Assembly (NCBI GenBank): GCA_001898225.1 | Contig: MKTJ01000057.1 | Coordinates: 91,517-155,516, forward strand | Source of the DNA: Chloroflexi bacterium 54-19 | GTDB lineage: Bacteria > Chloroflexota > Chloroflexia > Chloroheliales > Chloroheliaceae | Direction: 5' to 3' | DNA length: 64,000 nucleotides | In this document: one piece after another, positions 1 to 9,881 of the stretch | Layout of the letters: every line of letters starts with the position of its first letter | How positions within the stretch are numbered: the first letter of the stretch is position 1 | Program-made: the position numbers and the translations under genes | Notes under the pieces: model-generated | Databases searched by the model: none | What the model was told of the DNA's origin: nothing | The model's input: the letters and a program-made list of their open reading frames with translations, nothing else

Positions 1-302
1 GGGGAAACCTGAAAATTTCGGGCTATTTTTATTATCTTGTTTACCAATTCCACCTGATTTTCCATACTTTTAAGTCAAGAAGATTCGAAATCCTTTTCAA
101 ATACCTTCTTATTTATCTTCCTTCACCGGCCTGGCATAGGCAAGGGCCATGCGACCCATTAAAAACCTGGGCCTTTTTTATAGATTTTCAGGAAAAATAG
201 GAAGCTAAACAGGCCCTCGTTTCTCAGTACCCGGTCAGGTTTCGGAGGTAGTGGTTCGAGGTGGACCGGTTCATTTGGGATAAAGTTTGGTAAGAATCAA
301 AA

Positions 303-350
303 AAAAGCCCTGCTCAAATATGAAAATATCACAGCAGGGCTTTCTTTATT
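303..350. terminator. Bidirectional rho-independent terminator
   Basis: AGCCCTGCT...AGCAGGGCT hairpin with an A-run on the left and T-rich tract on the right; downstream of the minus-strand gene 417-1289. Confidence 0.8.
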
Positions 351-416
351 AACAATAAAATGTGATAGGAGGGTCGTGCTTGGAATATTACTCGCGGCCC
401 TCCCGCTTTCAAGAAT

Positions 417-1289
417 TTAGTGGGATTGCAGCCAACCTAGCAAACGCCGGTTAAACAACTCCGGTTCTTCAAGTTGGGGGGTGTGCCCGCTTTGCTCGTA
501 CATTTCAAAGGTCAGGTTGGGTAGCTTGGCTTGCTGGCTCTCGTCCATCAGGGTAAAAGGAACTACGTAGTCGTGCCGACCGAGCCCGTAATAGACCGGA
601 CCGGTGATTTTGCCCGGTCCCTGGTCGAGGTCGTAGTGGCCCAGAAGGGTGTTGTAGAGGTGCGCTGTAAAAGGCATGTTCGCCACCACCCCTTCCCAGC
701 ACCACGAACAATCGTAGCGAGGGTCATACCAGTATTTGGGGCTGCTATAGACATAGGTTTTAACCAACAACTCTTCGGGCGACAGACCGGGCGCAATCAC
801 GGCCAGTTTTTCAAGGTTCTCTTTGAGGATTTGCTTTCGCTCGGCGGACCCCTCGGTTTCCCAGAAAGCGTTTGATACCGGCGTCATCTGGGTTATTCCA
901 ACCGGCGGGGTATTGAGGATAACGGTATGCGAAACATTCTGAGGAAAGCGCCGGGTGTATTCGGCGGCCAGCAGACCGTGGATGGAATGACCTATTACAA
1001 TAACCTTACCCAGTCCCAACTTTGTCCGGGCCGTTTCTATGTCCTGGGCTAAAGTGTCAAGGGTAACCGTGGTATCATCAAAACCGGGATTGGAAGGCGC
1101 GAAATCCCGCGCGTCAACAAAGATAAGTTGAAGGTTCTTTCTCAATTCCGGCGAAAAGGTCCGGGGATAATAAGTGGCCGAACCTATCACCAGGCAGGCC
1201 GGGCCTTCCCCTTCAATAACATAACTTAATTGCGCCCCCTCAACCTCGATTACTCCCTGGTTTGGGCGGGGCACGGCTGTTTCACTCAT
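417..1289 (-). CDS. alpha/beta hydrolase
   Basis: 290 aa ORF; VIGHSIHG nucleophile elbow, C-terminal SGHTPQLEEPELF with catalytic His. Confidence 0.9.
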   Translation of the reverse strand: MSETAVPRPNQGVIEVEGAQLSYVIEGEGPACLVIGSATYYPRTFSPELRKNLQLIFVDARDFAPSNPGFDDTTVTLDTLAQDIETARTKLGLGKVIVIGHSIHGLLAAEYTRRFPQNVSHTVILNTPPVGITQMTPVSNAFWETEGSAERKQILKENLEKLAVIAPGLSPEELLVKTYVYSSPKYWYDPRYDCSWCWEGVVANMPFTAHLYNTLLGHYDLDQGPGKITGPVYYGLGRHDYVVPFTLMDESQQAKLPNLTFEMYEQSGHTPQLEEPELFNRRLLGWLQSH

Positions 1290-2251
1290 AAGTAATCTCC
1301 TACACTTAAAATAGCTCTCTCCAATTGGTTTTCAACATCTAAATTGTCCTGGGCAGGTGTCGTACCATGTTCTCGCAGCGCGCTCAAAAAAAGCCCTGCA
1401 CTGTTTGATGGTTTTAGCGGGTACAGTATCCCATACGGCATGGTAAACCGCCAATCTACCGGGATAGTTGCCAGCGACGGGTGGACATCTTTCCAACCCT
1501 CTAAAGTGAGCAGCACCGCCCCACTTTCCTCACAGCGATTGAACACCTCAATATTATAATGAGGCAGGTGGTCTTTAAGCTGGATTTGGGGGTGTTCCTT
1601 TAACAAAAAGTCCCTTATATCATCAATTCGCGGGCTGATGTTCGGTTTTAGCATGACCAACCGCTCTCCATACAAATCGGTAACATCGAGTCTTTCCTTC
1701 CTGGCTAAAAGATGTTCCCTCGGAACAGTCACACAGAAACGATATTCCCCTAACTTGATCGCCTGAAAATAGTCGGAGTGGTCCGCTCTATCATAAGCCC
1801 CTACCATGACATCAAACTCTTTACCGATAGTCCGGGGGACATTGGACCAGGCTTCGGCGTCCTTATCAAAGGGAACTATCTTCATTTTGAACTGGGGATA
1901 GTTGGGACTGAGATTGTTCCATAAATCCAGGAGTTCTTTGCAGGGGTTCAGGATGGAATTTCCAATTCGGATGACATAAGGATTTTTGCTGGCGGCTTGT
2001 TTAGCCCGAACAATGGCATTCTGGGAATACTGCATCATAAACTTGGCATCAATATAAAAAGAAGTCCCGGCAGGCGTAGCGCTTACGCCGTGGTTCGTGC
2101 GGATTAAAAGTTGTACCCCAACCTGGGTTTCTAATGAATTCATCTGCTTCATCAGGGCGGTTGAGGATATATATAACTTCTCGGCGGCCTTTGAAAAGCT
2201 CCCGGAGTCAATTACCTGTACGAACGAGTTTAATAAGTCATTTACCATCAT
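1286..2251 (-). CDS. LysR family transcriptional regulator
   Basis: 321 aa; N-terminal HTH 'LNSFVQVIDSGSFSKAAEKLYISSTALMKQMNSLETQVGVQLLIRTNHGVSATPAG'; ATGA overlap with downstream hydrolase. Confidence 0.92.
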   Translation of the reverse strand: MMVNDLLNSFVQVIDSGSFSKAAEKLYISSTALMKQMNSLETQVGVQLLIRTNHGVSATPAGTSFYIDAKFMMQYSQNAIVRAKQAASKNPYVIRIGNSILNPCKELLDLWNNLSPNYPQFKMKIVPFDKDAEAWSNVPRTIGKEFDVMVGAYDRADHSDYFQAIKLGEYRFCVTVPREHLLARKERLDVTDLYGERLVMLKPNISPRIDDIRDFLLKEHPQIQLKDHLPHYNIEVFNRCEESGAVLLTLEGWKDVHPSLATIPVDWRFTMPYGILYPLKPSNSAGLFLSALREHGTTPAQDNLDVENQLERAILSVGDYL

Positions 2252-2367
2252 ATAACTTCCTCTAAGCCTATTTTTGCATCAACCACAGGTTTATGCCATT
2301 CTAACTTTTCAATTCTTCCGGGTCAAGGAAGTGGCGAGTATACTTTCTCCTGGAAACAACAAATCAC

Positions 2368-2392
2368 CACAACCCTGGTAATTTTCGTTGTG
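2368..2392. promoter_or_regulatory. Inverted repeat CACAAC-N13-GTTGTG, candidate LysR-type operator
   Basis: Dyad in the divergent intergenic region between the LysR gene and the SDR gene. Confidence 0.35.
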
Positions 2393-2430
2393 ACCACTGT
2401 AGTAATTAAAAATGCAAGTAGGAGATATAT

Positions 2431-3189
2431 ATGCAGGACAAACCTGTCGCCCTGGTCACCGGGGCTAACCAGGGAATCGGTTTTCAAATTGCCAAAGACC
2501 TCGTGAGGCATGGCTTCACCGTGCTGGTCGGGTCACGCAATTTCGAGCGCGGCGAGACTGCGGCCAGGGAGATTGGGCCTGACGCTATCGCCCTCCAACT
2601 CGACATAACTGATAAGAATTCCATCGAGGCAGCGGCGGAACGTATCCGAAAGGAGTTTGGACGCCTTGATGTACTCATCAACAATGCCGCTATTTCGAAT
2701 ACGACTAAATTGCCCGGTATGTCCCTGGAGGAATACGCCAACCGCACCCGACCAAGCAACGTGTCCCTCGATGAGGTGCGGGCGGTCTGGGAGACCAATG
2801 TGTTCGGGGCCCTGGCCGTTTACCAGGCAATGCTCCCGCTTTTGCGTGAAGCCCCTGCTGCCCGCATCGTCAATGTATCGAGCGGGGTAGGCTCGCTTAC
2901 GCGGACTTCGGACCCGACTTACGCTTACCGCTCGCATTTCAGTCCCGTCTACCCGGCGTCCAAGACCGCTCTCAACGCCATCACTCTTGCAATGGCGATT
3001 GAACTGGAGTCGACAGGGATCAAGGTCAACGCCGTTTCCCCAGGTTTTACCAGAACGAACCTCAACGGCTATGAGGGTGTGGAAACTGTTGAGGAAGGGG
3101 CCCAGGAAGCGGTGCGCATGGCTTTGCTCGGCCCGGATGGCCCTACCGGTACGTTCACCCACGCTACACTGGGCGTACTTCCCTGGTAA
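2431..3189 (+). CDS. SDR family oxidoreductase (carbonyl-reductase-like)
   Basis: 252 aa; VTGANQGIG cofactor motif, NNAA, YPASK active site. Confidence 0.92.
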   Translation: MQDKPVALVTGANQGIGFQIAKDLVRHGFTVLVGSRNFERGETAAREIGPDAIALQLDITDKNSIEAAAERIRKEFGRLDVLINNAAISNTTKLPGMSLEEYANRTRPSNVSLDEVRAVWETNVFGALAVYQAMLPLLREAPAARIVNVSSGVGSLTRTSDPTYAYRSHFSPVYPASKTALNAITLAMAIELESTGIKVNAVSPGFTRTNLNGYEGVETVEEGAQEAVRMALLGPDGPTGTFTHATLGVLPW

Positions 3190-3290
3190 GCCTTCTTGAA
3201 CGAATCATCGAACGGACCCATGTTGTAACGCTTCAGAGCGAAGTTGGGTCACAATTTCTGTTAATGAGAAAATAAAATAAGGAGTTAAAA

Positions 3291-4016
3291 ATGGAAGTTA
3301 AGGATAAAGTAGTTATAGTTACCGGCGCATCGATGGGTATCGGTGAGGCGGTGGCCCATGTCTTTGCCGAGGCCGGGGCGAAACTGGTCCTGGCAGCCCG
3401 TTCCGCCGATAAACTGGATGCGGTCGCCCGGAGTTTGCCGTCCCAGGCCGAAGCGCTGACCGTGCCGACCGATATGACCGACCAGGCGCAAGTTAAAGAC
3501 CTGGTAGTTAAAGCTTACGCGCGGTTTGGCCGGGTTGACATCTTAATAAATAATGCCGGGCAAGCGGTGGTCGGCCCGATAGCTACGGTTTCCCCTGAAC
3601 TCTACCGTCAAATTATCGAGCTTAACCTGTTTGGGCCGCTCCACGCGATGCAGGCCGTTATACCCGTGATGAAGGAGCAGGGCGGGGGCCTGATTATAAA
3701 TGTTAGTTCTAACGTAAGTAAAATGGCGATACCTGGCATCGGCACCTATGCTTCAACAAAATATGCCCTGAACGGCCTGAGCCTCACTGCGCGCAACGAA
3801 CTGGCAGTGGAAAACATCCGGGTTGTACTTTTCTTACCGGGCCAGACGGCTACCAGTTTTGGTAAGAATGCCCTGGTCGAGGAAAGCATGCAGGGCTGGC
3901 GTCCGTCCGGCGGTGGAGCGGCGCCTGCACCTGACTCTGCGGAAGATGTCGCCCGCTCACTTCTGGAAGCCGCCATTACTGAGCCTGTCGAAATGGGCAT
4001 GCCGGTGCGAGGCTAA
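3291..4016 (+). CDS. SDR family NAD(P)-dependent oxidoreductase
   Basis: 241 aa; VTGASMGIG, NNAG, YASTK motifs; preceded by AAGGAG RBS. Confidence 0.92.
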   Translation: MEVKDKVVIVTGASMGIGEAVAHVFAEAGAKLVLAARSADKLDAVARSLPSQAEALTVPTDMTDQAQVKDLVVKAYARFGRVDILINNAGQAVVGPIATVSPELYRQIIELNLFGPLHAMQAVIPVMKEQGGGLIINVSSNVSKMAIPGIGTYASTKYALNGLSLTARNELAVENIRVVLFLPGQTATSFGKNALVEESMQGWRPSGGGAAPAPDSAEDVARSLLEAAITEPVEMGMPVRG

Positions 4017-4151
4017 TCCCTGACCTGGCAAGGGTGTTCCGGCTTGAACGGGGCGCCCTTGTTGCCAGGTTCACCAACCAGGGAAATTCAAACGAGAAGG
4101 ATTTGACATTTCCTTTCAGCGGTAGCACCCTCTTAGTGTACTAAGGATTAG

Positions 4152-4331
4152 GCTATAAACAAAAGCGATGGGATTTTGCCCTGGCTCACGCCCGTGGCAG
4201 GGGTGTGCCTGGTGTTGCTAATGCTCGGCGCGCTGGCGACTCATTTCCGCCGTCGAGAGAACCATATGCTAATCGCCAACCTGGTGCTCCTTGGGCTGGC
4301 GGTGGTGGTCGCTATGGGTCGTTTCGCCTGA
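4152..4331 (+). pseudogene. C-terminal remnant of a DoxX-like (DoxX_2) small membrane protein
   Basis: Open frame between TAG (4149) and TGA (4329-4331) reads ...ILPWLTPVAGVCLVLLMLGALATHFRRRENHMLIANLVLLGLAVVVAMGRFA*, matching the C-terminal half of DoxX-like proteins; no N-terminal half upstream. Confidence 0.65.
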
Positions 4332-4413
4332 TTCTGATGGAGAGATTTTTAAAATCCTTATTCTATTTTAGAAAAACTACCAAGGGAATTTCCCCGGGAC
4401 GGGTCAAAGCCGG

Positions 4414-4806
4414 TTAGCGTTTGGCCCGTACCCTGGGCAGGCTGATAGCCAGGGCAGTCAGACCCAGGCCCATTCCGACCGCTTCCATCTGGACCTTCCT
4501 GGCCTGTTTTTGTAGTTGCCGGACCACGGCGGTATCCTCGATGGTTTCCTCGCCGTTGTCCAAATCGCGGACGCCACGCGCCGCCAGTTTCACTCAGGTC
4601 TTTTCCCTGGCCTGGAAGATGCCGTATCCGGCCAGGGCGAAAGGTACGAAAAGGGCCAGGCGGAGCCAGCGCGAGAAACCGGGGAAGACCGACAGGGCCG
4701 TTCCCGCACCACCGAAACCCAGCATAACCAGCCCAAAATTGAGACGTTTGCGCCGTTGTTTGGGGCCGATATTTATCTGGCAGACTTCCTGGATTTCCTG
4801 GGACAT
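4414..4806 (-). pseudogene. Small membrane protein interrupted by one in-frame TGA (4594-4596)
   Basis: ATG at 4806; frame reads MSQEIQEV...FQAREKT*VKLAARGVRDLDNGEETIEDTAVVRQLQKQARKVQMEAVGMGLGLTALAISLPRVRAKR* ; coding-like sequence continues in the same frame past TGA to TAA at 4414. Confidence 0.6.
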
Positions 4807-5062
4807 TTCTACTCCTTGCGCTCTTTTTAATATAACCTTTTCTTCAAAAAGAACTACTTTCTTAAGACAGGCAGATTAGGTTTGGTTATCCAATAATGAG
4901 TTTATTAAATTTACCATTCAAAATCATCCTTGTAAAATTTTTGAGACATTCGAGTTGTGCCAATTAACTCAGGCTGCCTTTTCGGGCCAGCGTGGCGTTA
5001 GACCCAGGCTCGGCCTACGGCACCACTTCTGAGTCAAAAATCTGCCGGGTTTAATAGGGGCG

Positions 5063-6028
5063 CTAATCCAGGTACAGCACTGCCTTGCCGGTGAATTGTC
5101 GTTGCAGGAAGCGTTGTGCGACCTCACCGATGTTGTGCCAGGAACTCTCCACCTCGATAGGGGTCCGCAGTTTTTGCCCGGCTACCAATCGTACGAGCAT
5201 TGCCAGGTCGTCCGCGCTCTCGCCCCAATCCACCGCGCAAAGGGTCGTACCCCCTTTTTGGATAAAATTAATGAGGTTGATGTTGGCAGTGCCTTCCGGT
5301 GTGGCCGACCAGCCCAGCGTGACACACGTTCCACCCCGGCCCAGGAGAGTTAAGGCAGTTTCCAGGGCTTTTCCACCAAGCGACTCGATTATCAAATCAT
5401 AAGGTCCAAAGGCGCGGGCGGAAGAAATATCCTCACCTATAACCACCTCGTCTGCCCCGGCCTCGCGGACTAAAGCTTCGTGTCCCGCCTGTCGAGCCGT
5501 GCCGACCACATAGGCCCCGCTGAGCTTTGCGAACTGGTGGGCGAAGATTCCCACCCCACCCGTTGAACCGGTAATCAATATCCGTTTGTTGAGAAGGAAC
5601 CCACCTTTTTCAACCGCATGGAGCGCGGTGAGCCCGGCAATAGGCAAGGTGGCGGCCTGGGCGAAGGTCACGCTGTCGGGAAGTTCGGCCATATAATTTG
5701 TGGGGATTGCCACCTGCTCGGCCCATGCCCCCTGGGCAGAAAGAGAACCAACCACCCGGCTGCCCACTTTTGGCCCGGCCCCATTTGCCGCCTGTTGGAG
5801 GACGGTACCGGCCAGGTCCCAACCGGGCCGCCAGCCCGCCGGGAAGTGCATGGCCCCCATCACATCACCCCGGTTCAAAGAAATGGCCTCAACTTTAACG
5901 AGGGCCTGGGAAGGTTCAGGTTGGGGTGCTTCAACCTCTTTGATTGCCAGCCGCCCTGGAACTTCAGGGTCAACCACGACCGCGCGTATTGTACTCATAT
6001 TCTTTCCTTTCTCTGATAGCAAATTCAT
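5063..6028 (-). CDS. Zinc-binding-dehydrogenase/quinone-oxidoreductase-like MDR protein
   Basis: 321 aa; GTVLQ, ITGSTGGVGIFAHQFAKLSGAYVVGTAR Rossmann motif; ATG near 6000 is the likely start. Confidence 0.9.
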   Translation of the reverse strand: MNLLSEKGKNMSTIRAVVVDPEVPGRLAIKEVEAPQPEPSQALVKVEAISLNRGDVMGAMHFPAGWRPGWDLAGTVLQQAANGAGPKVGSRVVGSLSAQGAWAEQVAIPTNYMAELPDSVTFAQAATLPIAGLTALHAVEKGGFLLNKRILITGSTGGVGIFAHQFAKLSGAYVVGTARQAGHEALVREAGADEVVIGEDISSARAFGPYDLIIESLGGKALETALTLLGRGGTCVTLGWSATPEGTANINLINFIQKGGTTLCAVDWGESADDLAMLVRLVAGQKLRTPIEVESSWHNIGEVAQRFLQRQFTGKAVLYLD

Positions 6029-6078
6029 TTAGCGGGAACAGGGGAATCCTGGGTTGCCCAATTGCGAAACCACAGTGA

Positions 6079-6136
6079 TGTCAGTTACTGACATAGAAAG
6101 TATAGTGTATAATAGAAGTGATGTCAATGACTGTCA
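6079..6136. promoter_or_regulatory. Divergent promoter region with paired TetR-type operators
   Basis: TGTCAGTTACTGACA (6079-6093) and TGTCAATGACTGTCA (6122-6136) flank a TATAAT (6108-6113); sites 43 bp apart. Confidence 0.65.
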
Positions 6137-6154
6137 TGGGAGAAAGTAAAAAGG

Positions 6155-6724
6155 ATGAGCAGGTGGGAACCCAATGCCAGGGGCCGTTTGGAGCAGGCTG
6201 CCCTGGACCTCTACCAGGAACGCGGATTTGAACAGACGACGGTGGCGGAGATAGCAGAACGGGCCGGTCTCACCGAGCGCACGTTTTTTCGCTATTTTGC
6301 GGACAAGCGCGAAGTATTGTTCTGGGGCCAGGGTAGATTGCATGAGATTGTGGTTAACGCTGTTGCCAGCCAGCCTGTTACAGCGAGTCCTTTCAATATT
6401 GTGGTGGCGGCTCTCGAAGCCATGGCTGCCGCCGTTCCCGACCGGCCAGAATTTCTCCAGCAGCGCCAGGCCGTGATTGCCCAGAACCCGGAGCTACAAG
6501 AACGCGAACTACTAAAAATGGCCTCCCTGATCGGTGTAATAACCGAGGCGTTGCAACAACGTGGTATCCCCGGTCCGACTGTGCGCCTGCTCGTGGAGAC
6601 AGGTATTGCAGTCTATAGAGTTGCCTTCACTCGCTGGGTTGATGAAAAAGAAAAAGGCCCGCGCACGCTACCTCAGCTTTTACGTGAGGCCCTCGACGAA
6701 CTCAAAGCCGTCCTTGCTTTTTAG
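6155..6724 (+). CDS. TetR/AcrR family transcriptional regulator
   Basis: 189 aa; 'ALDLYQERGFEQTTVAEIAERAGLTERTFFRYFADKREVLF' HTH. Confidence 0.95.
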   Translation: MSRWEPNARGRLEQAALDLYQERGFEQTTVAEIAERAGLTERTFFRYFADKREVLFWGQGRLHEIVVNAVASQPVTASPFNIVVAALEAMAAAVPDRPEFLQQRQAVIAQNPELQERELLKMASLIGVITEALQQRGIPGPTVRLLVETGIAVYRVAFTRWVDEKEKGPRTLPQLLREALDELKAVLAF

Positions 6725-6834
6725 GTATACCCAGGCTTTTGGTCTTGAATATTACAAAAATAACCTTAAAATATAGACAAATCCTTCCCTATTCTTTGAA
6801 AAAACTGAAAACACCGGTCATAAAGGATGAACCT

Positions 6835-7206
6835 ATGAAATTCTTAGCGATTTTGGCCTTAATCCTTTGCATCTGTGGCTGTTTGTGGACTGCTTTTACA
6901 GGGTTTGTGGTGTTAGCGCTTGATAATTTGTCGGATTATCCGGCTGACGGTTCGACCTGGGCTTTTGCCCTGGCATTATGGGGCCTGGTTATAGTGGGAG
7001 CGGTTGGGGGATTTTTAATTTTCAAAGCGCCTGCTAAGGCCGCAACAATCTTGCTGGGGGTGGGATTGGTCTTGCTTTTTATCGGGCTCTGGAAAAGCAA
7101 TTTTACGGTTTTAGGAAAGGCTTCCATCACCGTTCCATTTGGCCTGGCAGGGGTACTGGCCTGGTTTTATGCTAGGGCCTTGTCTGCCAAAAAGCGCCCT
7201 GGTTGA
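6835..7206 (+). CDS. Small membrane protein of unknown function
   Basis: ATG at 6835, four hydrophobic segments (MKFLAILALILCICGCLWTAF...); part of longer ORF 6739-7206. Confidence 0.6.
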   Translation: MKFLAILALILCICGCLWTAFTGFVVLALDNLSDYPADGSTWAFALALWGLVIVGAVGGFLIFKAPAKAATILLGVGLVLLFIGLWKSNFTVLGKASITVPFGLAGVLAWFYARALSAKKRPG

Positions 7207-7308
7207 GCTCAGTCCCCAAGAACTACCCCTTCAAAAGTAAGTTATGTTTTGTTTTTAGATACGCTTGACGATGTTAAGACCAATGGTTCTAATCGCTCAG
7301 GAAGCTCT

Positions 7309-9486
7309 TTAATCACCCAGGTTATATAAAGGTAACTCAATATAAAAGGTCGTGCCTTCTCCAACCACGCTTGTATAGGTCAGGTTCCCTTTTAGCCTTT
7401 CCATAATAGCCCTGGATATACTCAAGCCAAGTCCGGTGCCGCCCTTCTGGCGGGTTGACGACGAATCGGCCTGGGCGAATTTCTGGAAAATCTGGCCCTG
7501 AAATTCCTCCGAAATGCCGCCACCCCTATCCGTTACCGAAATCAATGCCCTTTTGCCGTCGGCACAATCCAGCGCAACATTAACTATCCCTCCCGGTGGA
7601 GAAAACTTGGCGGCATTCGAGATAATATTGACCAGGACCTGGGTTAAACGGTCCCCATCGGTCAGAACCACGCAATTTCGGTCCCCCTTATCCAGCTCGA
7701 TAACCACATTGTATTGGTCGGCGTAAGAACGGGTGGATGCTACAACCTGCTCTAGCAGGGGTGCCAGTTCAAGTTGTTTTTTATGGAGGGTCATCTTCCC
7801 GGCCTCTATTTTTTCAATATCGAGAATGTCGTTTATCAACTTTACCAGCCGGTCACTGTTTTTGTACGCCACTTCCAGCATACTGCGGGCAACGGGCGGG
7901 ATTTCTCCGGCTACCCCGCCGATAAGCAGTCCCAAAGAACCGAATATAGAAGTTAAAGGAGTCCGCAATTCGTGACTGACTACCGAAACAAATTCCGATT
8001 TTAATTCGTCAACTTTTCTACGCTCCGTAACATCGTTTAATGTGCAAATGATGTTCGTCAGCTTACCGGTATTGTCAAGAAACGGTTCGGCGTTCACCAG
8101 GAGCCAGGCCCAGCTATCATTAAGGGGCCTGTGAACTCCCATCATTACATTTCGGACCGGCTTTTTGGTCCCAATAGCTTGCTGGACAGGGCGTAATTCT
8201 TCCGGGAAATCGGTCCCATCCTCATGGATACATTGCCAATCCGAGGCATAATAATTCTTACCTATTAACTGGATAAGGGGTAAGCCTAATAAATCCGCGG
8301 CTGCCTGGTTAGCCAGTTGAACCCTGGCAGCGGGGTCGTGCAAAGTAACCCCGACCGGCAGTTTTTCGATTAACAGGCGGAAGCGGTTTTCACTTTCTCG
8401 TTCGTTAGCGCGCGATTGTTCAAGGGCCGCCAGCATCTGGTTGGTAACCTGGGCCAGGGTAGCAATTTCGTCATTGCCTTTGACTGTTACCCGCGTGGTC
8501 AGGTTCCCGCTGATACCGACTCCTTTAACTTCCTTTTTAAGGTCCGAAATACGGCGAAGAAGCATTTTTTCCATCAAAAATAGGGTCAGGGCTCCAAAAA
8601 TGACAAAAACCGCCACGATAAGGATACTCAGGTAATTAAGAGTGTTCTGCCCTTGCTTGTAAATTTGCCGGGGTACCTCCATTTGTATGAGCAAAGCCGG
8701 GCTCCCGCTTATATCCTTAAGGACCATGTAGCCCCGGTTAGTATCGTCATCAAGGGCCTCTATGTAAACCGGTAAACTGGCCGTTGTATTTATCGAGGCG
8801 CGCGCTTTCTGGAAATCGGCGGATAAGGTGGGGCTGTCGTAGGATTCTATTTGTAATGGAAAATGGAGGCGCGTCGAAAGATTTTGAAGCTCTGATTCAT
8901 CCAGGGAGCGGACCATAATCAAAGTTCCGTGGGAAGGTCCCTGGTTATCGCTGGTCAGAATTGGGCTGGAAACAACGAGCAAGGGGTCGTCAAGCCGGGG
9001 TAAAAGGAAAATTCCACTCACAATATGGTTGGCAGCATTTGCCCCGGCCCCGGTTAATAACAGCCTGCCCGAAGATGAAGCTAAATAGGAAGTAAATTCG
9101 TCCGGTAAAGGGGAAATATTTTTGGTCCGGGGGTCGATACTGCGACCGAAAACAAGGGTATTATCCGGTTTTAGAAGTACAAAAAACCTCAGGTTTAGCC
9201 TGACAATGGTCGCGTCATTTAAATTGGCCTGGACGAAATCGTCATTGCCGTCACTGGCATATTTATAGGCATCATCCCAGTTGGCCCAATCCTGTTGAAC
9301 CTGGGTAAGCGAAGCAATATCTTCATTTAGAAAGTCAGCAGCAAGCTTCAGGTCATTTTCGATGGTGGTTTGTTCCACCTGCGAAAACCCTTGCAGAAAA
9401 ATGTTCGAGGTAGCAATAATAAGGACAATTAAGAGGCAAAGTAAAGAAAGAGTTAAAAAAACCAGGGTTTGCTTGCGAAGTGTCAT
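7309..9486 (-). CDS. Sensor histidine kinase (CHASE4-like sensor, HAMP, PAS, HisKA, HATPase)
   Basis: 725 aa; two TM segments flanking an extracytoplasmic domain, FVSVVSHELRTPLTSIFGSLGLL H-box, GGTGLGLSISRAIM G-box. Confidence 0.93.
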   Translation of the reverse strand: MTLRKQTLVFLTLSLLCLLIVLIIATSNIFLQGFSQVEQTTIENDLKLAADFLNEDIASLTQVQQDWANWDDAYKYASDGNDDFVQANLNDATIVRLNLRFFVLLKPDNTLVFGRSIDPRTKNISPLPDEFTSYLASSSGRLLLTGAGANAANHIVSGIFLLPRLDDPLLVVSSPILTSDNQGPSHGTLIMVRSLDESELQNLSTRLHFPLQIESYDSPTLSADFQKARASINTTASLPVYIEALDDDTNRGYMVLKDISGSPALLIQMEVPRQIYKQGQNTLNYLSILIVAVFVIFGALTLFLMEKMLLRRISDLKKEVKGVGISGNLTTRVTVKGNDEIATLAQVTNQMLAALEQSRANERESENRFRLLIEKLPVGVTLHDPAARVQLANQAAADLLGLPLIQLIGKNYYASDWQCIHEDGTDFPEELRPVQQAIGTKKPVRNVMMGVHRPLNDSWAWLLVNAEPFLDNTGKLTNIICTLNDVTERRKVDELKSEFVSVVSHELRTPLTSIFGSLGLLIGGVAGEIPPVARSMLEVAYKNSDRLVKLINDILDIEKIEAGKMTLHKKQLELAPLLEQVVASTRSYADQYNVVIELDKGDRNCVVLTDGDRLTQVLVNIISNAAKFSPPGGIVNVALDCADGKRALISVTDRGGGISEEFQGQIFQKFAQADSSSTRQKGGTGLGLSISRAIMERLKGNLTYTSVVGEGTTFYIELPLYNLGD

Positions 9487-9853
9487 ACCTTTTACCCAAA
9501 AATTTATCTGCTTGTGGTTTAAGGTTGAGCAAATAAATTATATTCCCAAATCACTTTGTTTTTATATTTCAAAGAAATTTTATCAAAAAAGAAAATAAGA
9601 ATATATTGCAAAATGGTACTATGGGTAAAAACATTTATTGTTGCTATGACTATCTTAAAACCTAACCCGCGATACCTTTTTTGGCAAGAAGGTCGGGCCG
9701 GACAACAATGATTTCTCCGAGCCAGGGTTTGGGCCGGAGTAGCCCCGGGACCAGGAACGCGAGTTAATGAAAAACGGTCAGCAGACCGGGGTTTGAAACT
9801 TCCCCTCCTAAAACCTGATAAATAAAATCATTTGACAAAATATATCAAAACTA

Positions 9854-9881
9854 TTGACATTGTGATTTCGCGCTGTAAAAT
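9854..9881 (+). promoter_or_regulatory. Putative sigma70-type promoter TTGACA-N16-TAAAAT
   Basis: Near-consensus -35/-10 about 550 bp upstream of the beta-helix protein gene. Confidence 0.45.

Noticed and set aside
4022-4072. Hairpin CCTGGCAA...TTGCCAGG after the SDR gene as a rho-independent terminator
   Set aside because: Stem is present but no T-run follows; not supported as an intrinsic terminator.
4421-4879. 152-aa and 104-aa plus-strand ORFs
   Set aside because: Opposite the interrupted membrane-protein frame on the minus strand, which reads as a more natural protein.
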